A DNA stretch of 64,000 nucleotides from GWE2-40-63 sp050179685 (GCA_050179685.1 JBFXEW010000006.1:1-64000), one strand, 5' to 3'. Shown: positions 25,606 to 33,281, numbered from the stretch's first letter. Program-made: numbers and translations. The notes: a model not told the origin generated them from the sequence alone.

Positions 25606-26253
25606 TCAATGCTTATGGGCTGCGTGTCCGCCACTTTGTTCTGCAATAGCATGAATAGCTTCAATGGTATGGGTATAATCTACATAAGCTTTCACATATT
25701 CACGCCCTTTTTCAGGAGAATCGTTTTTCACTTTTTCAAGTGCTGCAACTTTTTCATATTTATCTTTTATCACCTTTCCTAAATGGCTGTTTAATTTAAC
25801 AAGAAAGTCGTCAATAGTATTACTTTCCAGTGCCTTGTCGCTAAGTTGAATAATCATTTTAGTTGTTCCGGCAGGTTTTAAGCCGGTGAAAGGGGCTCCT
25901 TCTGTTTCGCGGTGCAAGCGTACCAGGGTTTCAAAGAAATGTTTTTCAACAATCGTATATATTTCTTTGTCCCCTGTTCTTAATGCATAGGTTTTATTAA
26001 ATAATGGAATAATTTCTTTTTCCTGTTCCGGGCTAATCCATTTCAATACTAAATTAACGTTGTTTGTTTCAAGCGCTTTCACAGCATCTTTAATTGTAGG
26101 CCCATCATAGGAATCGCAGTGTGCTGATACCGATAGTGAACCGAATATCATAAACAGCGATAATAAAGCAATCGGGAAGATTGATTTATAACTTTTACGG
26201 TTTTGAAGTGCCTTTGTACTTGTGGTTACCAGTTTTGTTTCTTTTGTTCTCAT
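25606..26253 (-). CDS. DUF6448-type secreted protein
   Basis: A 215-residue protein with a long basic N-region and a signal segment (SIFPIALLSLFMIFGSLSVSA) followed by HCDSYDGPTIKDAVKALE, the hallmark start of DUF6448 proteins as I recall them. The rest is helical with conserved HRETEGAPFTGLKP, and it ends in a His-rich tail (GGHAAHKH) that could bind metal. Function unknown; several His and Asp residues suggest metal binding. The AraC-type gene lies upstream on the same strand with a candidate operator between them. Confidence 0.78.
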   Translation of the reverse strand: MRTKETKLVTTSTKALQNRKSYKSIFPIALLSLFMIFGSLSVSAHCDSYDGPTIKDAVKALETNNVNLVLKWISPEQEKEIIPLFNKTYALRTGDKEIYTIVEKHFFETLVRLHRETEGAPFTGLKPAGTTKMIIQLSDKALESNTIDDFLVKLNSHLGKVIKDKYEKVAALEKVKNDSPEKGREYVKAYVDYTHTIEAIHAIAEQSGGHAAHKH

Positions 26254-26326
26254 GATAATTTAATTTTTAATTTGTTATTAATTGAAATATCCTGGAACAA
26301 AAGTACATTCAGAATTATCGCTGTGC

Positions 26327-26378
26327 GACCTACTTTGTAAAGTAGCACTCATTCACTTACAATAATAAGACCTACTTT
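26327..26378. promoter_or_regulatory. Candidate operator: direct repeats GACCTACTTT
   Basis: GACCTACTTT occurs at 26327-26336 and again at 26369-26378, 42 bp apart (about four helical turns). The first copy overlaps a perfect palindrome CTACTTTGTAAAGTAG (26330-26345). The region is 74-125 bp upstream of the DUF6448 start on the minus strand and just after the AraC-family gene. Direct repeats on one face of the helix are typical of AraC-family sites. Confidence 0.5.
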
Positions 26379-26422
26379 ATAATAATTGTCTTCAGCGAAT
26401 AACTAAAATACTGGAATTGAGA

Positions 26423-27547
26423 TTAAACTTGTTTCCGATATTCACTTGGAGTAAATCCGGTCATTTTCTTAAAAACCCGGTTAAATGCCGATTTTGTATT
26501 GAAACCACAATCAAATGCAATCCCTAAAAGAGATAAGTTTTCATACTCAGGATTGCTTAGTCTTGTTTTCACTTCTTCTATTCTGTATTGGTTGATGAAA
26601 TCAAAGAAGTTGGTACCAAATTGCTCATTAATTACACGAGACAGATGATGTGATGGAATATCAAGTGTGGTAGCTAACTCAGGAAGCGAAATATTGGCAT
26701 CTAAATAAGGCTTTTTGGTTACCATATGGTGCTTTAATTTGGTAACATATTGTTCGATATCTGCTTCCTTTATAAACACTCCGGCATATTTCGTTTTTGG
26801 TTCAGTCACATATTCCGTGTTCCTATTTGGATATTGAATGAAAATTTCCTTTTGCTTTAGACCATAATAGCCAATAAGGATTATAAAAGCAGACAAAGAA
26901 AGCGTTAAGCCGTGCGTACAAAATATCCACGAGAACATATTGAAAACATGATGTATTGTAGTGAAAATCATTAAAACGGTCCAAATTCCACCAAAAGTAT
27001 ACACCAGTTTTCGTAACCAAACAAGGTTAACATTTTCGTACGATGAAAAATTATTGAAAATGTTAACATCCAATTTTTTAAAAAGCCTTATGGATAGAAT
27101 AAAATAAAAAGGCCCTGATATTACGGTGAAAAGGAGAAATAAATTAAACAGCAAAGGAGATTTGTGCTCACTTTCCAAATGGTCGAGTCTTATTCGTTCT
27201 GAAATTTCCGGAAAAAAGGAAGATATAATAATGAATAGGTTGAAAAGAATAAAAGGGATAAAGTGCAGCAGTTTTTCTCTGTTGAATAGAGCCTTGTTGT
27301 CAATCAAAGCAGAAATATACAAGTACAAAAATGGCCCGTGAAGCAGGAGTAATGAAATAAAACTTACTGATAGCAGATGAAAACCCGTAAAGAGTTTATC
27401 TGAGAACAAACCGTAAATACCCGTATAAAAACCCAGATATATTAGCCAACAAATTAGTATCTTATCATGTAGTGCCTTTTTTTTCTGAAGAATCAAAAAT
27501 GAAAAAAATAAAGCATTGAATGAAGCTATTAAAAATATGTATTTCAT
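26423..27547 (-). CDS. AraC-family regulator with N-terminal membrane domain
   Basis: A 374-residue protein. Residues 1-235 contain about seven hydrophobic helices (e.g. LLSVSFISLLLLHGPFLYLYI, LTLSLSAFIILIGYYGL), the sensor type found in Bacteroidota membrane-bound AraC proteins. The C-terminal 110 residues are an AraC HTH domain: ISLPELATTLDIPSHHLSRV and FNTKSAFNRVFKKMTGFTPS, ending EYRKQV. It should bind DNA while tethered in the inner membrane, likely at the repeats before the DUF6448 gene. The region is visibly AT-richer than the housekeeping parts. Confidence 0.9.
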   Translation of the reverse strand: MKYIFLIASFNALFFSFLILQKKKALHDKILICWLIYLGFYTGIYGLFSDKLFTGFHLLSVSFISLLLLHGPFLYLYISALIDNKALFNREKLLHFIPFILFNLFIIISSFFPEISERIRLDHLESEHKSPLLFNLFLLFTVISGPFYFILSIRLFKKLDVNIFNNFSSYENVNLVWLRKLVYTFGGIWTVLMIFTTIHHVFNMFSWIFCTHGLTLSLSAFIILIGYYGLKQKEIFIQYPNRNTEYVTEPKTKYAGVFIKEADIEQYVTKLKHHMVTKKPYLDANISLPELATTLDIPSHHLSRVINEQFGTNFFDFINQYRIEEVKTRLSNPEYENLSLLGIAFDCGFNTKSAFNRVFKKMTGFTPSEYRKQV

Positions 27548-27606
27548 GTCTTATTCAATAAATACCATTTTGTCTATGACTTGCAACATACAGTTGGGCA
27601 TAAAAT

Positions 27607-27725
27607 CTAACATTGGCGCTAAACGCAGTTGCGTTGTTTGTTTCTTATGTTAAAATTACGACTAAAAGTAAATTGAAATTGTGACATTTCCAATTTGCAA
27701 TATCAAGACGTTGAGCGCGAGTTAG
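27607..27725. repeat. attC-like repeat, copy 1
   Basis: The ends are inversely complementary with bulges: CTAAC-attg-GCGC-t-AAACG at 27607-27625 against CGTT-ga-GCGC-ga-GTTAG at 27710-27725. The left box ATCTAAC fits the attC R-box RYYYAAC. The inside carries AACGCAGTTGCGTT and AAAGTAAATTGAAATTGTGAC, both shared with copy 2 at 28301. It lies directly downstream of the 157-residue gene on the minus strand, where an integron cassette would carry its attC. Confidence 0.55.
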
Positions 27726-27756
27726 TGGCTGTTTTATTAAACAAAAAAAGCAATTA

Positions 27757-28230
27757 TTATTTCTGTCCATATGTTTTAATGGGCACTTTTAATTTTTCAC
27801 TCCATTGTTTCGCAAATTCTTCAGAGTCTGGTCTTATTTTAGAATTGTAAAGTAAAATCCTGTCAGCTGCCCTATTAGAAATTAAATACACTTGGTAGTA
27901 AGTATTTACAGTCTTTATTGAGGCATTTGTTCTTCCTCCATATTGCAAAAAACCTCGTCTTGATTTTTTAATTGAAATTGTTTGATATTTATGTAATCCA
28001 GTCCATTTACCTATGGTATAGCCATAATACTTTTGAAACTTGCGTACTCTTTTGTTATCAAAATCAAATTCAATCCCTGATTTATAGAAAATAGCTATTG
28101 AACTAATCAAAATTAGGAAGTATCCAACAAAATAATCAACGGTCAAAAGTCCAAAAATTAAAAATAGCCCCCCAACTAAAATTTTGAATCCGTTATCCTT
28201 GTTACTATTATTAATAACTTCACTTTTCAT
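27757..28230 (-). CDS. Small membrane protein of unknown function
   Basis: A 157-residue protein with two adjacent hydrophobic helices (FKILVGGLFLIFGLLTVDYF and VGYFLILISSIAIFY, about residues 15-50), then a charged soluble part with RVRKFQKYYGYTIGKW and TNASIKTVNTYYQVYLIS. It resembles small Bacteroidota PH-like membrane proteins but I cannot name a family. The gene is AT-rich and lies between two attC-like repeats, so it may be a cassette gene. Confidence 0.7.
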   Translation of the reverse strand: MKSEVINNSNKDNGFKILVGGLFLIFGLLTVDYFVGYFLILISSIAIFYKSGIEFDFDNKRVRKFQKYYGYTIGKWTGLHKYQTISIKKSRRGFLQYGGRTNASIKTVNTYYQVYLISNRAADRILLYNSKIRPDSEEFAKQWSEKLKVPIKTYGQK

Positions 28231-28300
28231 TTTTATAATCTATATGTTATAATTTTAGTTTATTTGCAGAAAGGTTAAAAGTTGCTAACCCTAATAGCCA

Positions 28301-28428
28301 CTAACGTTGACGCTAAACGCAATTGCGTTGTTTGTTTTTTGTAGTAAGGTTAAAACTAAGACTAAAAGTAAATTGAAATTGTGACTTTTACAAACCAAGT
28401 AAACAAGACTTTTAATTGTGGGTTAAGC
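28301..28428. repeat. attC-like repeat, copy 2
   Basis: It begins CTAACGTTGACGCTAAACG and contains AACGCAATTGCGTT, here a perfect palindrome (28316-28329), then AAAGTAAATTGAAATTGTGAC as in copy 1. The right end GTTAAGC (28422-28428) fits the attC box GTTRRRY. It follows the stop of the XRE gene by 11 bp on the minus strand. Confidence 0.5.
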
Positions 28429-28439
28429 AAAGTGTACTT

Positions 28440-28979
28440 TCAATTTGGTTCTTCACGCTTAATAAATGGATTTATATACGGTTTGTCCATAAAAACAAAA
28501 ACAGCATTCATTACTGAAACTAATCCACCAATTAATAAGCCTCCTAAAAATGGTATTGGTTGATTTACTTTCCAATAAATCCAGAGACCAATAAGACTGA
28601 TTATTAAAATACATAACTGTAAAGTAATTGCAGCACGAAAATGATTTGACATTTCTTTTGTTTTATCCTTTTTGCGATTCCATAGTATGAGAGTCGGAAA
28701 GATTAGGGGTAATAATCCACTTAAATGTGTAATTGCTAACCATTTCTTATTGTCAATTTTGAGTAATTCCTGATTATCCGATGCTTCGTCTGCTAAAAAT
28801 AAACTAAAATCAACATCTAATGCTTTAGCAATCATTTGAAGCGTATAAGCTCTTGGGTCAACTTCTCCATTTTCGATACGCTGAATAGTTCGGGCACTAA
28901 GTTCTGTAAGTTCTGCTAACTCCTCTTGTGTTAGTCCTTTTTTTATTCTTAATTCTTTAATCAGTAAACCGGGTTTCAT
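28440..28979 (-). CDS. XRE-family HTH protein with membrane C-terminal half
   Basis: A 179-residue protein. Residues about 1-60 form a Cro/C1-type helix-turn-helix (LIKELRIKKGLTQEELAELT, then SARTIQRIENGEVDPRAYTL). The C-terminal half has three or four hydrophobic helices (WLAITHLSGLLPLIFPTLIL, LQLCILIISLIGLWIYW, FLGGLLIGGLVSVMNAVFVF) like DUF4870 proteins. It may be a membrane-tethered regulator. I chose the ATG at 28979 because a GGAGG sits seven bases before it; another in-frame ATG is at 29000. AT-rich and bordered by attC-like repeats. Confidence 0.82.
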   Translation of the reverse strand: MKPGLLIKELRIKKGLTQEELAELTELSARTIQRIENGEVDPRAYTLQMIAKALDVDFSLFLADEASDNQELLKIDNKKWLAITHLSGLLPLIFPTLILWNRKKDKTKEMSNHFRAAITLQLCILIISLIGLWIYWKVNQPIPFLGGLLIGGLVSVMNAVFVFMDKPYINPFIKREEPN

Positions 28980-28986
28980 CGTGTTT

Positions 28987-28991
28987 CCTCC
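28987..28991 (-). promoter_or_regulatory. Strong Shine-Dalgarno site of the XRE gene
   Basis: GGAGG on the minus strand, seven bases before the ATG at 28979. Such a perfect site is unusual here, where most genes lack one, and it decides the start; it also hints that the gene came from outside. Confidence 0.6.
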
Positions 28992-29114
28992 AATTTTCAT
29001 AGTAAAAGTTATTCAGCAAATATCCTATTAATGTAGGTAACTAAGCAACTACAAAAACACGACATTTATACGACAAATTACTGGAAAAGCCCAGGTATAA
29101 TTTGTCTGACTATA

Positions 29115-29205
29115 GTGCTAAACGCAGTTGTGTTGTTTATTTCTTAGGTTAAAATACCGAATAAATGTAAGTTGAAATAATAAGAAATCCAATCGTTATG
29201 AGGTA
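29115..29205. repeat. Degenerate attC-like repeat, copy 3
   Basis: GTGCTAAACGCAGTTGTGTTGTTT (first part at 29115-29134) matches the core of copies 1 and 2, followed by a diverged AAATGTAAGTTGAAATAA and CGTTATGAGG near 29194. The end boxes are eroded. It lies upstream of the XRE gene, so the gene is bracketed by copies 2 and 3. Confidence 0.4.
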
Positions 29206-29460
29206 ATGAAAAGGGAAATTGAGACTGCTGGCTGGTTTCTGGTTTCTGGATTTTCGATTTTCGATTTTCGATTTTTGATTGCAGATTTCAGACTTAAGAC
29301 AAGAGACTAGAGTCTAGAAACCTATTAATTGATTACTCATTATTCACTTTTCACTATTCATTGTTCATTGTTTTTTGGCTGTGAACTGCAAACTGAACAC
29401 CACCGACTACCCATTGTTAATTGCTCATTGTTAAATGCTAATTACAAACCAGGTACTGAC
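29206..29460. repeat. Low-complexity non-coding stretch
   Basis: Short-period repeats dominate: GATTTTC repeated about four times with drift at 29249-29280, TTCA/CATTGTT words at 29338-29371, and CATTGTTAATTGCTCATTG-like words at 29408-29445. No gene is visible. Confidence 0.7.
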
Positions 29461-29491
29461 TAAATGCTGTATTAAAATGCGAAGCAATTCC

Positions 29492-29752
29492 TTTGCGTCG
29501 CTGCCTTCGATCGCTATCGGGCTTGCGGTTTATATTCACCACAGATAGTCACAGATTAAATCCTAATCAATCAGTTACTTTCATAAAAATCAATGTGCTA
29601 TTTATTTTGCGCCTTTGCGCCCTTGCGGTTAAAAAATATAAACCGCGGAGAACGCAGAGCTTATCCTAATCAATCAGTTATTTTCATAATAAACAGTGTA
29701 CCTTTTTATTTTGCGTCGAGGCCTTCGATCGCAATCGGGCTTGCGCTAAAAA
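29492..29752. repeat. Degenerate tandem repeat with about 105-115-bp unit
   Basis: Two blocks recur in order: TTTGCGTCG..GCCTTCGATCG at 29492-29527 and 29710-29745 (36 bases each, few differences), with a related GCGCCTTTGCGCCCTTGCGG at 29609-29628; and CCTAATCAATCAGTTA at 29562 and 29664. This makes roughly 2.3 diverged copies. No ORF. Confidence 0.65.
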
Positions 29753-29826
29753 GAAAACCGTAGAGAAAATAATAGCTTATGTATAAAACCCAGGGCTTTT
29801 TTAGTGAAAGATAGGGCACAAAGGGT

Positions 29827-30383
29827 GAATTTTACAGTAAAATTTGCCTGTTTTTAAGCAAATTTGCCCAATTTTAGGCAAATTTCCCTGAATTTAGGCA
29901 ATTTTGCCTGATTTTAGAGCAATTGGTCTGAATTTAGAGAAAAAGGTACGATTTAGGTACCTTTTGGTCTGATTTTAGGCAATTTTGCCTCTTTTTGGTA
30001 CCTTTTGGTATGAATTTCATACAAAAAGCTATGAATTTTGCCCTAAAAGGTCTGAATTTAAGCAAATTTGCCTCTTTTTCATACAAAAAGGTATCTTTTT
30101 TGTACCAAAAGGTCTCTTTTTTGCCCAAATTGGGCTGATTTTAAACCAAAAGCTATGATTTTCATACAAAAAGCTCACTTTTTCGTACCAAAAGCTATGA
30201 TTTTTGCCCAAATTGGGCTGAATTTAGACTAAAAGGTATGATTTTTATACAAAAAGCTCACTTTCTTGCCCCTTTTGGGCTGAATATAGAGTAATAGCCA
30301 TGATTTTATCCCCTTAGCTATGGTTTTTGTACTAAAAGGGCTACTTATTAATTTCTTAGCTATGTTTTTTGCCCCTTTTCTTG
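29827..30383. repeat. 27-unit modular array of 20-21-bp units
   Basis: The stretch splits without gaps into 27 units: twelve of 20 bp, fourteen of 21 bp, and a first one of 23 bp. Each has the same plan: G or C, a T-run of four to six, a 4-5-base word (GCCC, ATAC, GTACC, GGCA, AGC), an A/T run, and a closing word (GGGCT, GGTCT, GGTAT, GCTAT, GCTCA, TGCCT). Many units are internally palindromic, such as GCCCAAATTGGGC at 30124-30135 and 30206-30218. The words combine freely from unit to unit. The mix of 20 and 21 breaks every reading frame, so it is not coding. Confidence 0.85.
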
Positions 30384-30562
30384 CACGGTCTGACCGAAAT
30401 AGCCAAACTATAGAGCTATTTATTAATAAAAACCTAAATTGAGGGGTCAACATGCTCCGTTTTCAGACGCTGAATGGTGGTTCAAACTGTAACCCTTCTC
30501 CTAATTATAATTCAATTGGGACTTTGGATGAACCTTTGGAGAAGTTATTATATAATGCATTA

Positions 30563-30771
30563 ACTACCGAAGACTCGTCCGGGAAGCTCTACAAAAGTGG
30601 AAGGGTTACAAAACCAATACTATTGATTATTGGATTTACGGCCACCATCATAGAAATATTGGACCTGTTAAGCTGGGGAAAACCAAAATTCTTACCAATC
30701 AATTGGGTTATATTGGTCGTGGTGAAAATAAAGATTTTGATTTGGGGGCATGTTTTGAGATTTAAAAGGAC
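30563..30771 (+). pseudogene. C-terminal remnant of a metallophosphoesterase
   Basis: One frame, open from about 30563 and ending at TAA 30769-30771, reads RRLVREALQKWKGYKTN followed by TIDYWIYGHHHRNIG and KTKILTNQLGYIGRGE. The GHHH motif and the NQLGY ending are those of the C-terminal part of calcineurin-like phosphoesterases. The N-terminal metal motifs (DxH, GDxxD, GNHE) are absent and the frame is closed upstream by a stop, so this is a dead fragment. A strong terminator follows, as expected for the original gene end. Confidence 0.6.
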
Positions 30772-30814
30772 TAATATTTGAAAATGAAGTAAAATATGGG
30801 GAACCCATACTAAG

Positions 30815-30846
30815 AAAGCACAGGTCAAATGCCTGTGCTTTTTCTA
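30815..30846 (+). terminator. Terminator after the phosphoesterase remnant
   Basis: AAAGCACAGG (30815-30824) pairs perfectly with CCTGTGCTTT (30832-30841) around a seven-base loop, followed by a T-rich tail. Confidence 0.88.
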
Positions 30847-31093
30847 TTTTCTTGTTCGTTTTATTAAAGTTGCATTATAAACAAGATATAACTAAAAACA
30901 GCCATTTATCAGTGTAGTTGACTGTTTTGCAAAGGAAAGGATAATTGTTCAATTAGCTTGTCCAATCTTTATTATCTAACTCCAGGTTAAATTGAAAAAA
31001 GCCTGATAATTTGGAGACTACCAGGCTGTCCAAACTTTATTTTCAAGTTCCACAAGTTAGTTAATTATCCATCCCCAATAATGACAATAAATG

Positions 31094-31124
31094 AAAAAGC
31101 CTGATAAAAGATATTTACCAGGCT
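31094..31124 (-). terminator. Terminator of glmS (second hairpin copy)
   Basis: On the minus strand AGCCTG (31124-31119) pairs with CAGGCT (31103-31098) and is followed by TTTTTC. A near-identical hairpin with T-run lies further on at 31027-30995, giving two tandem terminators past the glmS stop. Confidence 0.7.
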
Positions 31125-31126
31125 GT

Positions 31127-31200
31127 GCAAACTTTATTATTTTGGAGCAAACTTTATTATTTTAGTGCAAACTTTATTATTTTGGAGCAAACTTTATTAG
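31127..31200. repeat. 20-bp tandem repeat, 3.7 copies
   Basis: GCAAACTTTATTATTTTGGA at 31127-31146 is repeated at 31147 (ending TAGT), 31167 (identical) and 31187 (first 14 bases). Only two positions differ among the full copies, so the array is young. Confidence 0.9.
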
Positions 31201-31232
31201 CAAACTCCATTATCAGCTATTAAAAGGGCGGT

Positions 31233-33068
31233 TTATTCAACCGTAACCGATTTGGCCAGATTTCTGGGTTGATCCACATTACAACCGCGCATCACGGCAA
31301 TGTGATACGATAAAAGCTGGAGTGGAATTACCGACATCAGCGGTGCCAGGTGTTCGGGAGTTTCAGGCACTTCAATCACATGGTCAGCCATTTTGCGGAT
31401 GGTATCATCGCCTTCGGTAACTACAGCGATAACCACTCCGTTTCGGGCTTTAACTTCCTGAATGTTCGAAACAATTTTCTCGTAAGAACTGTCTTTGGTT
31501 GCAACAACAACTACAGGCATGTTTTTGTCGATAAGCGCAATAGGACCGTGTTTCATCTCTGCTGCAGGGTAACCTTCAGCATGAATGTACGAGATTTCCT
31601 TAAGTTTTAATGCGCCTTCCAAAGCTACCGGGAAAAGAAATCCACGTCCCAGATAAATCGCATTGGTGCTGTCTTTGTATAATTCGGCAATTTTTTTGAT
31701 GTGGTTGTTGGCCAATAGCCCTTTTTCAATTTTGTCGGGTATTAATGTTAACTCATTAATTAAATGATGGTACTGATCAAGGCTTATTTGGTATTTGCGA
31801 TGTGCCAGTTTTAAGGCCATCATGGTGAGCACGGTAACCTGTGCAGTAAATGCTTTGGTCGATGCTACGCCAATTTCCGGTCCGGCGTGGGTGTAAACTC
31901 CGGCATCGGTTTCGCGGGGAATACTGCTACCAACCACATTACAGATACCAAGCACCATAGCTCCGGCTTCTTTGGCAATTTTTATGGCAGCAAGCGTATC
32001 GGCCGTTTCACCACTCTGACTTATGGCAATAACAATATCATCAGCATAAATTATTGGTTTACGGTACCTGAATTCCGAACCGTATTCCACTTCAACCGGA
32101 ACGCGGGCAAATTCTTCAAAAAGGTATTCACCAACCAATCCCGCATGCCACGAGGTTCCACAGGCTACAATAATAATACGGCGGGCTTTTTCAAGATTGG
32201 GCCATACGGCATGCAATCCTCCCAAATGTATGTTTGTGTGTTCAGAATCAATTCTACCGCGGAATGTATCGGCAATAGCCCGGGGTTGCTCGTAAATCTC
32301 CTTCAGCATGAAGTGATCGTAGCCTCCTTTGTCAATTTCACCAATATCGAGCGAAAGTTCCTGAATGTTAGGGGTTAAAGCTTCGTTGTCGATGGTTTTT
32401 AATAGCAGTTCGTTTTTGCTGATAACTGCCACGTCGTTGTCGTTCATGTAGATTACGCTCTTGGTATATTCTACAATGGGTGTTGCATCGGAGGCTAAAA
32501 AGTATTCGCCTTGTCCAATACCTATAACCAACGGACTTCCTTTACGGGCGGCTATCAATTTATCGGGTTCGTCTTTACACATAACCACTAATCCGTAGGC
32601 TCCAACCACTTTCGAAAGGGCAAGGCGAACAGCCATTTCGGCGGTTACATCACCTTTCATGTAAATAAATTCAATCAGGTTAGCCAATACTTCGGTGTCG
32701 GTTTCGCTTTTAAACTCATATCCCCGGTGGATTAGTTTTTCTTTTAAGCGACTGTAGTTTTCGATAATTCCGTTGTGAATCACAATAAATTTATTGTGAA
32801 ACGATGCATGTGGATGGGCATTTTCATCGTTGGGTTCACCGTGGGTAGCCCAGCGGGTATGTCCCATTCCAATATTTCCAAGTACCGATTTGGTTCCAAT
32901 AAATTCCTCTAAATCCGAAACTTTTCCTTTGCGTTTGTACAAATAAGTTTCGCCATTGAGCAGGGCAACTCCGGCTGAATCGTATCCGCGGTATTCCAAT
33001 CGCTTTAAGCCGTTAATTAAAATGGGAAAGGCATCTTTGTCGCCAATGTATCCAACAATTCCGCACAT
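31233..33068 (-). CDS. glmS: Glucosamine-6-phosphate synthase (isomerizing)
   Basis: A 611-residue enzyme making glucosamine-6-phosphate from fructose-6-phosphate and glutamine, the entry to peptidoglycan and LPS amino sugars. The N-terminal glutaminase begins MCGIVGYIGDK with nucleophile Cys2 exposed after Met removal, and shows RGYDSAG and MGHTRWATHGEP. Two SIS domains follow (IVIAISQSGETADTLAA, then YLGRGFLFPVALEGALKLKE) with the terminal PRNLAKSVTVE. Length is typical. It has its own promoter and tandem terminators. No glmS ribozyme is seen upstream. Confidence 0.98.
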   Translation of the reverse strand: MCGIVGYIGDKDAFPILINGLKRLEYRGYDSAGVALLNGETYLYKRKGKVSDLEEFIGTKSVLGNIGMGHTRWATHGEPNDENAHPHASFHNKFIVIHNGIIENYSRLKEKLIHRGYEFKSETDTEVLANLIEFIYMKGDVTAEMAVRLALSKVVGAYGLVVMCKDEPDKLIAARKGSPLVIGIGQGEYFLASDATPIVEYTKSVIYMNDNDVAVISKNELLLKTIDNEALTPNIQELSLDIGEIDKGGYDHFMLKEIYEQPRAIADTFRGRIDSEHTNIHLGGLHAVWPNLEKARRIIIVACGTSWHAGLVGEYLFEEFARVPVEVEYGSEFRYRKPIIYADDIVIAISQSGETADTLAAIKIAKEAGAMVLGICNVVGSSIPRETDAGVYTHAGPEIGVASTKAFTAQVTVLTMMALKLAHRKYQISLDQYHHLINELTLIPDKIEKGLLANNHIKKIAELYKDSTNAIYLGRGFLFPVALEGALKLKEISYIHAEGYPAAEMKHGPIALIDKNMPVVVVATKDSSYEKIVSNIQEVKARNGVVIAVVTEGDDTIRKMADHVIEVPETPEHLAPLMSVIPLQLLSYHIAVMRGCNVDQPRNLAKSVTVE

Positions 33069-33118
33069 AATCTTTTTTAGTTTAGTGTATTAGTAGTGTA
33101 ATTCTTTTTCAATGTAAG

Positions 33119-33126
33119 CAAAGCTA
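33119..33126 (-). promoter_or_regulatory. Candidate -7 box for glmS
   Basis: On the minus strand TAGCTTTG (33126-33119) matches TAnnTTTG, about 50 bases before the glmS ATG at 33068. The -33 region (GTTA at the 19-base distance) is weak. Confidence 0.45.
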
Positions 33127-33193
33127 ATGATTTAAACACAGTCGTTAACCCCATTCCCCTACTTTTTGATAAAACTTTATCAGGCGTTGATAT

Positions 33194-33239
33194 AAAAAAA
33201 GAAAAATGAATCTTTTTTTTGATAAAGAATTCATTTTTC
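33194..33239 (-). terminator. Terminator after the GT5 gene
   Basis: On the minus strand GAAAAATGAAT (from 33239) pairs with ATTCATTTTTC (ending 33201) around a T/A-rich loop and is followed by TTTTTTT. It separates the glycogen-synthase-like gene from glmS. Confidence 0.75.
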
Positions 33240-33281
33240 AGTGTAATGTTTTGGTTTTATATCCCAACCTAAGGACTTGTT

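Larger units (their letters stand above)
30847..31232. repeat. Gene-free, repeat-rich region downstream of glmS
   Basis: It holds a duplicated block: an AGCCTG/CAGGCT hairpin followed by GTCCAAACTTTATT (from about 30995) and the same again with GTGCAAACTTTATT (from about 31094), plus an older copy near 30958. The second copy runs into the 20-bp tandem repeat at 31127-31200. No gene is visible. Confidence 0.65.

Noticed and set aside
25606..29000. Prophage or transposon carrying the accessory genes
   Set aside because: No integrase, transposase, or phage structural gene is present; only small repeats flank the genes.
29934..30211. Minus-strand ORFs reading as heptapeptide repeats (SFWYEKV, SFLYENH, PFCMKKR)
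   Set aside because: They arise because some units of the modular array are 21 bp long. Interspersed 20-bp units break the frame in every reading, and the frames are short with no start context.
29827..30383. CRISPR array
   Set aside because: There is no constant repeat alternating with unique spacers; units vary throughout, are too short, and no cas gene is nearby.
30452..30781. 109-residue plus-strand ORF as a gene
   Set aside because: Its second half is the shifted frame of the metallophosphoesterase remnant, whose recognisable sequence lies in another frame.
33069..33281. glmS ribozyme upstream of glmS
   Set aside because: No conserved ribozyme core is visible; the gap holds only a promoter-like box and the terminator of the neighbouring gene.
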